Assembly: GCA_017991315.1 (NCBI GenBank)
Contig: JAGOQS010000003.1
Location: forward strand, 310,001-374,000
Source: Ferrovibrio sp.
GTDB taxonomy: Bacteria > Pseudomonadota > Alphaproteobacteria > Ferrovibrionales > Ferrovibrionaceae
Direction: 5' to 3'
DNA: 64,000 nt
Part shown: piece by piece, positions 60,261 through 64,000 of the stretch
Position numbering within the stretch: position 1 is the stretch's first letter
How the letters are laid out: every line of letters begins with the position of its first letter
The notes under the pieces: generated by a model
Database searches by the model: none
Told to the model about the DNA's origin: nothing
The model's input: only the letters and a program-made list of their open reading frames with translations
Program-made: the position numbers and the translations under genes

Positions 60261-61025
60261 TTAGCTGCGGGTGATCGAAATGCCGCCATCGACGAAGCTG
60301 GCGGTGCCGGTGACGAAGGCGGAATCCTCGGAGGCGAGATAGAGCACCGAGCGCGCCAGTTCTTCCGGGCGGCCAACCCGCTTCAGGGCATGCATGTTAT
60401 CCATGGCCGCAGTGGCTTCCGGGGTGGTGTGCATGCCGCGATACATCGGCGTATCCACGGCGCCCGGCAGGATCGAATTCACCCGCACGCCCTGCGGCCC
60501 GTATTCGGCGGCCAGCACCTGGGTCAGGCCGATCAGGCCGGCCTTGCTGGCGGCATAGGCGGCGACGCCGGGGAAGCCGATGGTGTGGCCGACGAAGGTG
60601 GAGGTGAAGATGACCGAGCCGCCACCGCGCGCGATCATCGCCGGGATCTGGTGCTTGGCGCCAAGGAAGCCGCTGGTCAGGTTGGTGGCGAGCGTATCCG
60701 ACCAGCCCTGTTCCGACACCGCGATGCTCGGGCCGGCTTCGCCGATGATACCGGCATTGTTGAAGGCGATGTCGAGGCCGCCGAAGCGGCTCACCGCCAG
60801 GTCGACCAGGGCCTTGGCATAGGCTTCCGACTTCACGTCGCCAGCCAGCGCCACGGCCTCGCCGCCGGCAGCCTGGATCTCGGCCACCAGGCTGGCCAGT
60901 TCCGCCTCGCGGCGGGCACCGACCACCAGCTTGGCACCTTCCTGGGCAAACAGCAGCGCGGTGGCGCGGCCGATGCCGGCGCTGGCGCCGGTAACCAGGG
61001 CAATCTTTCCATTCAAGCGGTTCAT
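60261..61025 (-). CDS. Short-chain dehydrogenase/reductase
   Basis: A 254-residue classical SDR. Cofactor motif LVTGASAGIGRATALLFA near residue 10, NNAGIIG near 85, catalytic YAASKAG near 155 and the C-terminal SEDSAFVTGTASFVDGGISI. Substrate unknown. Divergent from the LysR regulator, which probably controls it. Start at 61025 (MNRLNGK); the longer frame has no homology. Confidence 0.9.
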   Translation of the reverse strand: MNRLNGKIALVTGASAGIGRATALLFAQEGAKLVVGARREAELASLVAEIQAAGGEAVALAGDVKSEAYAKALVDLAVSRFGGLDIAFNNAGIIGEAGPSIAVSEQGWSDTLATNLTSGFLGAKHQIPAMIARGGGSVIFTSTFVGHTIGFPGVAAYAASKAGLIGLTQVLAAEYGPQGVRVNSILPGAVDTPMYRGMHTTPEATAAMDNMHALKRVGRPEELARSVLYLASEDSAFVTGTASFVDGGISITRS

Positions 61026-61098
61026 GATCTTCACTCCTGTTTTGGTTGCGGCGCCCGATGCGCTCGCTGATGGGAGCAAGGTATGATTTGCTTTTTGT

Positions 61099-61118
61099 AT
61101 TTAATAGGCGAATTAAAT
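61099..61118. promoter_or_regulatory. Probable LysR-type operator
   Basis: ATTTAAT (61099-61105) and ATTAAAT (61112-61118) are perfect inverted arms with a 6-bp centre, containing the T-N11-A pattern (T 61100, A 61112) of LysR sites. It lies in the AT-rich gap between the divergent SDR and lysR genes. Confidence 0.55.
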
Positions 61119-61160
61119 GCGGATATAATTCAGTTTATATGAATATTGGGGGATTGAGCC

Positions 61161-62069
61161 ATGGACCGCCTGCGCGCTTTCGAGGTCTTTGTCAGTGTGG
61201 TGAGCAAGGGCAGCCTGGTGCAGGGGGCTGCCGCGCTGAATACCTCGCCGGCCAATGTCACCCGCTACCTGAACGAACTGGAGGGCCATCTCGGCACCCG
61301 GCTGCTGAACCGTTCGTCGCGGCATCTCTCGCTGACCGAAAGTGGCGAAGCGCTCTATGAACGCAGCAAGGCTATCCTCGATGACGTGAGCGAAGCCGAA
61401 GCCCTGGCCGCCGCCTCGAACATGAAGCCGCGCGGCCGGCTGCGCCTCAACGCGCCGGTGAGTTTTGGCATATTGCATCTGGCGCCGCTCTGGCCGCGCT
61501 TCATGGCGCAATATCCCGATGTCGAACTGGACGTATCGCTGGTTGACCGCGTGGTCGATATCGTGGAGGAGGGCTTCGACCTCGCCGTGCGCATCTCACG
61601 CAGCGGCTCGGCCAACCTTGTGGCGCGGCGGCTGGCGGTGTCGCACAACATCGCCTGCGCCGCGCCGGATTACCTGGCACGCCACGGCATGCCGCAGCAT
61701 CCAGCGGATCTCGGCCTGCATGTCTGCATCATCAACGCCAATGCCGCGATGGCCGATGAATGGTTGTTCAGCGACGCAGCCGGGAATAGCCACAAAGCCA
61801 CCGTGCGCGGCAGATTGCGGGCCAATAACGGCGATACGGCGCGGGCGGCGGCTTTGGCTGGCCATGGCATCGCCTGGCAGCCAACCTTCCTGATCGGCGA
61901 CGATCTGCGCGAAGGCCGTCTGGTGCGGGTGTTGCCCGGTTACAGCCTGCCCGATATCGACATCCTGGCGCTCTATCCCAGCCGCCGGCATCTCAGCGCC
62001 AAGGTGCGGGTGATGGTTGATTTCCTCGCCGACGCCTTCAAGGGGACGCCGAGCTGGGACGCCGCCTGA
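61161..62069 (+). CDS. LysR-family transcriptional regulator
   Basis: A 302-residue regulator. N-terminal winged HTH (LRAFEVFVSVVSKGSLVQGAAALNTSPANVTRYLNELEGHLGTRLLNRSSRHLSLTESG, encoded 61170-61346) and a C-terminal co-inducer domain with PDVELDVSLVDRVVDIVEEGFDLAVRIS. It likely represses itself and activates the divergent SDR gene. Confidence 0.93.
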   Translation: MDRLRAFEVFVSVVSKGSLVQGAAALNTSPANVTRYLNELEGHLGTRLLNRSSRHLSLTESGEALYERSKAILDDVSEAEALAAASNMKPRGRLRLNAPVSFGILHLAPLWPRFMAQYPDVELDVSLVDRVVDIVEEGFDLAVRISRSGSANLVARRLAVSHNIACAAPDYLARHGMPQHPADLGLHVCIINANAAMADEWLFSDAAGNSHKATVRGRLRANNGDTARAAALAGHGIAWQPTFLIGDDLREGRLVRVLPGYSLPDIDILALYPSRRHLSAKVRVMVDFLADAFKGTPSWDAA

Positions 62070-62477
62070 TCAACGGCGCAAGAGCAACGCCAGCAGGCTA
62101 CCGGCAGCGGCCGCCGCAAGCACGGCGGTGCCGGGATGCTGCTGCACCAGCGGTCCGGCCTGGGCCAGCAGCGGCTTGGCTTGCGCCAGCAGGTCGGCGA
62201 TGTCGTTGGCCGGCGTCGGGCGCAGGCGGTAGGCGAGGTAGCCGGCCAGGGCCGACAGGGCGAGCAGGCTGAAAGCTGCCGAGGCGGCCGCCAGCGGCAG
62301 CGGCATCAGGGCGCCGAGCCCGAGGAACAGCGACCAGCCGAGCAGCAGCAAGCCGGAGAGCAGGGCGCAGGCGCCAACCGCGCCGGCGACGGCAACGACG
62401 GCAAGCTGCCGCCGTTGCCGCGCCGAAGCGGCTGCCCGCATGCCTTCAAAGGCCAGGGTGAGCAGCGGCAGGCTCAT
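62070..62477 (-). CDS. Small membrane protein, phage_holin_3_6-like
   Basis: A 135-residue protein with three hydrophobic segments (residues 25-55, 60-85, 113-132) and a C-terminal LLLRR. It fits the YqjE/holin_3_6-like proteins that accompany ElaB/YqjD (DUF883). Its start overlaps the DUF883-type gene by 4 bp. The holin name does not imply a phage. Confidence 0.6.
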   Translation of the reverse strand: MSLPLLTLAFEGMRAAASARQRRQLAVVAVAGAVGACALLSGLLLLGWSLFLGLGALMPLPLAAASAAFSLLALSALAGYLAYRLRPTPANDIADLLAQAKPLLAQAGPLVQQHPGTAVLAAAAAGSLLALLLRR

Positions 62478-62776
62478 CGCCGCAGCAGCAGGCCGGTGAG
62501 GACGGCACCGGCGGCGAAAGCCGCCAGCAGGCTGGTGCCGGGGCGCTCGCGCACGGTGTCTTCCACCATGGCGATGGCCTCTTGGCCCTTGTCCTTGGCT
62601 TCAGCAAGCAGGCCCTGCAGGTGTTCCTGCATCAGGCCAAGCTCGGCCTCTGCCAGGGTACCGCCATTCTGCTTCACCTTGGTGAGGAGAGAACTAAGCT
62701 GGCTACCCAGCTCAGCCACTTCCTTGTGCAGCGCCCGCAGCTCGGCTTCGGGGCTGCGCGTGGTTGCGCGTGCCAT
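62474..62776 (-). CDS. ElaB/YqjD/DUF883-like protein
   Basis: A 100-residue protein: a helical soluble part (ELRALHKEVAELGSQLSSLLTKV; HLQGLLAEAKDKGQEAIAMVEDTVRERP) and one C-terminal membrane anchor (GTSLLAAFAAGAVLTGLLLRR). In Escherichia coli relatives are tail-anchored, bind stationary-phase ribosomes and respond to stress. It is followed by the three-helix membrane protein gene. Confidence 0.8.
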   Translation of the reverse strand: MARATTRSPEAELRALHKEVAELGSQLSSLLTKVKQNGGTLAEAELGLMQEHLQGLLAEAKDKGQEAIAMVEDTVRERPGTSLLAAFAAGAVLTGLLLRR

Positions 62777-62787
62777 GGGCTCGCTCC

Positions 62788-63072
62788 TTAGTGCCGGGCC
62801 GACGACTTGGCGGCCTTCTCGGCCTTGTCCATCGCCTCCATCCAGTCGGCGATCTGGCGCTCGGCCTGATCCTTGATGATGCCGTAATGCTCCTGGATCT
62901 TGCCCGAGAGCTGCTCGCGGCGGCCATTGATCGCGGTCAGCTCGTCGTCGGTGAGCTTGCCCCAGCGTTCCTTGGCCTTGCCGGCAAACTGCTTCCAGTT
63001 ACCCTCGATGCGGTCCCAGGACGGCAGGATGGCGGAAATCTTCGCGTCAACGCGCGCGGTGGTGTTGGACAT
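62788..63072 (-). CDS. CsbD-family stress protein (cytoplasmic)
   Basis: A 94-residue CsbD protein. The family core WDRIEGNWKQFAGKAKERWGKLTDDELTAINGRREQLSGKIQEHYG covers residues 19-64. CsbD proteins accumulate under general stress; molecular function unknown. It has no signal peptide. Its neighbour at 63129 is a second CsbD with one. Confidence 0.93.
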   Translation of the reverse strand: MSNTTARVDAKISAILPSWDRIEGNWKQFAGKAKERWGKLTDDELTAINGRREQLSGKIQEHYGIIKDQAERQIADWMEAMDKAEKAAKSSARH

Positions 63073-63128
63073 GATTATACTCCTGATTTCAGTGTGAAAT
63101 TACCAAGGGTGGGTGAGCTAGCCGCGCT

Positions 63129-63452
63129 TTAGGACTTGGGCTTCAGCAGTTCGGTGTTTTCCCAATCCTTCACCTGGCGCTCGGCTTCCGCCTTGGCGAT
63201 GCCGTAGCGTTCCTGCACCTTGCCGACCAGCTCCTGGCGCTTGCCGTTGATGACGGTGATGTCGTCATCGGTCAGCTTGCCCCAGCGCTGCTTCACCTTG
63301 CCGGCGAACTGATTCCAGTTGCCCTCGACCTGATGCCAGTTCGGCAGGTCGGCGGCATGGGCGGTGCTGGGCAATGCCAGCGGCGCGGCGGCCGCAATGG
63401 CCAGGGCGGTGAGGGCGACAGCGGTTTTCTTGCGGATCGAAAAAGTATGCAT
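63129..63452 (-). CDS. Exported CsbD-family protein
   Basis: A 107-residue protein: a Sec signal peptide (KKTAVALTALAIAAAAPLA; probable cut after AHA near residue 33) and a CsbD core WHQVEGNWNQFAGKVKQRWGKLTDDDITVINGKRQELVGKVQERYG (residues 39-84). Most CsbD proteins known to me are cytoplasmic. The mature part is about 50 percent identical to the neighbouring CsbD by eye, which suggests duplication. Confidence 0.9.
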   Translation of the reverse strand: MHTFSIRKKTAVALTALAIAAAAPLALPSTAHAADLPNWHQVEGNWNQFAGKVKQRWGKLTDDDITVINGKRQELVGKVQERYGIAKAEAERQVKDWENTELLKPKS

Positions 63453-63601
63453 AGGGACCTCCTATCAGTATGGACGCGGGTTGCGCCGAGGTCTCTAAGC
63501 TGGCCAGCAGGGATGGCCATTCCAGGGAAAACAAGAGGTTATTGCAGGGCGATATCGCGGCGAATGTAAGGCCGGTTGAAAGTTAATCTATTCGAATCGC
63601 T

Positions 63602-64000
63602 TCACTTTTTATCCAGTGCCTTGGCCTCATTCCAGGCCGCGTCCATGGTATTCAGGTCGCAGTCCACCAGTTTCTTGCCTGATTTCTCAAGTATACGCTC
63701 CATATTACTGAATCTACGCTCAAATTTCCGGTTCGCGGCACGCATCGTATCTTCCGGATCAAGTTTAAGATGGCGGGCCAAGTTCGCTATAACAAAAAGG
63801 AAATCGCCGAATTCCTCGTGTATTTTCTCAACATTACCACTGGCGATCTCGACTTCCAGTTCCGCGAGTTCCTCCTTGATCTTATCGATCACTGGCGCCT
63901 TGTCCGGCCAGTCGAACCCGACCCGGGCAGCCCGGTTCTGCAGCTTCACCGCCCGGGTCAGCCCGGGCAGGCCGCTGGTGACGCCGGCCAGCACAGCCGA
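63602..64000 (-). CDS. mazG: Nucleoside triphosphate pyrophosphohydrolase MazG, C-terminal part (cut by window edge)
   Basis: The last 132 or so residues of MazG are visible: VGFDWPDKAPVIDKIKEELAELEVEIASGN and IHEEFGDFLFVIANLARHLKLDPEDTMRAANRKFERRF, with the EExxE...D metal motif of the MazG fold. The enzyme hydrolyses aberrant or excess NTPs. The 5' part lies outside. The last two-thirds of the visible DNA is notably AT-richer than the rest of the window (about 44 percent GC over 63661-63840 by hand count). Confidence 0.92.
   Translation of the reverse strand, partial: SAVLAGVTSGLPGLTRAVKLQNRAARVGFDWPDKAPVIDKIKEELAELEVEIASGNVEKIHEEFGDFLFVIANLARHLKLDPEDTMRAANRKFERRFSNMERILEKSGKKLVDCDLNTMDAAWNEAKALDKK

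Noticed and set aside
62070-62477. Phage holin indicating a prophage
   Set aside because: The resemblance is to YqjE-type proteins beside DUF883. No other phage genes occur in the window.

Overview
The window is one continuous piece of a GC-rich alphaproteobacterial chromosome, most like Rhodospirillales and relatives. Evidence for this is the scpA-scpB-tatABC-serS-surE-pcm order, a liv transporter with the small DUF6867-type protein, a CBP3-like ubiquinol-cytochrome c chaperone, NDUFAF3-like and NDUFAF6-like complex I assembly homologues, a Rhodospirillum-type K+-independent H+-pyrophosphatase, and palindromes of the GTCATGCCCGG type between genes. No prophage, transposase, CRISPR array or rRNA operon was seen. 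There is one tRNA (Pro, GGG). The genus cannot be named from sequence alone.

Layout. 0-13 kb: xthA (cut), an isochorismatase-like protein and erpA on the minus strand, then argS, a SPOR protein, nagZ, an M50 protease, scpAB, an orphan FbpC-like ATPase, tatABC, serS, surE and pcm on the plus strand. 13-15 kb: a GIY-YIG nuclease gene bracketed by palindromic repeats, then a glutaryl-CoA dehydrogenase. 15-21 kb: a complete branched-chain amino acid (Liv) transporter with two small uncharacterised proteins. 21-29 kb: rpiB, glyA, nrdR, ribD-ribE-ribBX-ribH, nusB, thiL, a FliL-like protein and an MFS carrier. 30-34 kb: hppA and an SGNH esterase, each behind a strongly structured leader. 34-41 kb: a degenerate cobS-like gene, bamE, a cytochrome bc1 chaperone, yceD-rpmF-plsX-fabH-ihfA-merR, tRNA-Pro and a PAS protein. 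41-47 kb: a three-gene periplasmic cassette (amidohydrolase, YtkA-like, MauG/CcpA-like dihaem protein) and a sugar ABC operon without an ATPase. 47-54 kb: a CheY-like regulator, an MFS carrier, yajC-secD-secF and the complex I assembly homologues. 54-64 kb: trmFO, recX, a GlcG-like protein, uvrA, ssb, an SDR/LysR divergent pair, an envelope-stress cluster with two CsbD proteins, and mazG (cut).

How the genes fit together. Much of the window serves protein export and the envelope: TatABC, SecDF-YajC, BamE, NagZ, a SPOR protein, and a sugar-binding protein that itself carries a Tat signal. A second theme is respiration (bc1 chaperone, NDUFAF3/6 homologues, H+-pyrophosphatase, ErpA). Core housekeeping runs are compact, with start-stop overlaps, and look ordinary.

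The parts most worth a second look are the palindrome-bracketed GIY-YIG gene, the amidohydrolase/YtkA/dihaem cassette, alternative-pairing leaders before hppA and the SGNH esterase, intercistronic hairpins after tatA, yajC and the sugar-binding protein gene, a CobS homologue with broken motifs, and a CsbD protein carrying an export signal. Functional calls rest on motif recognition by eye; no searches or structure predictions were run.
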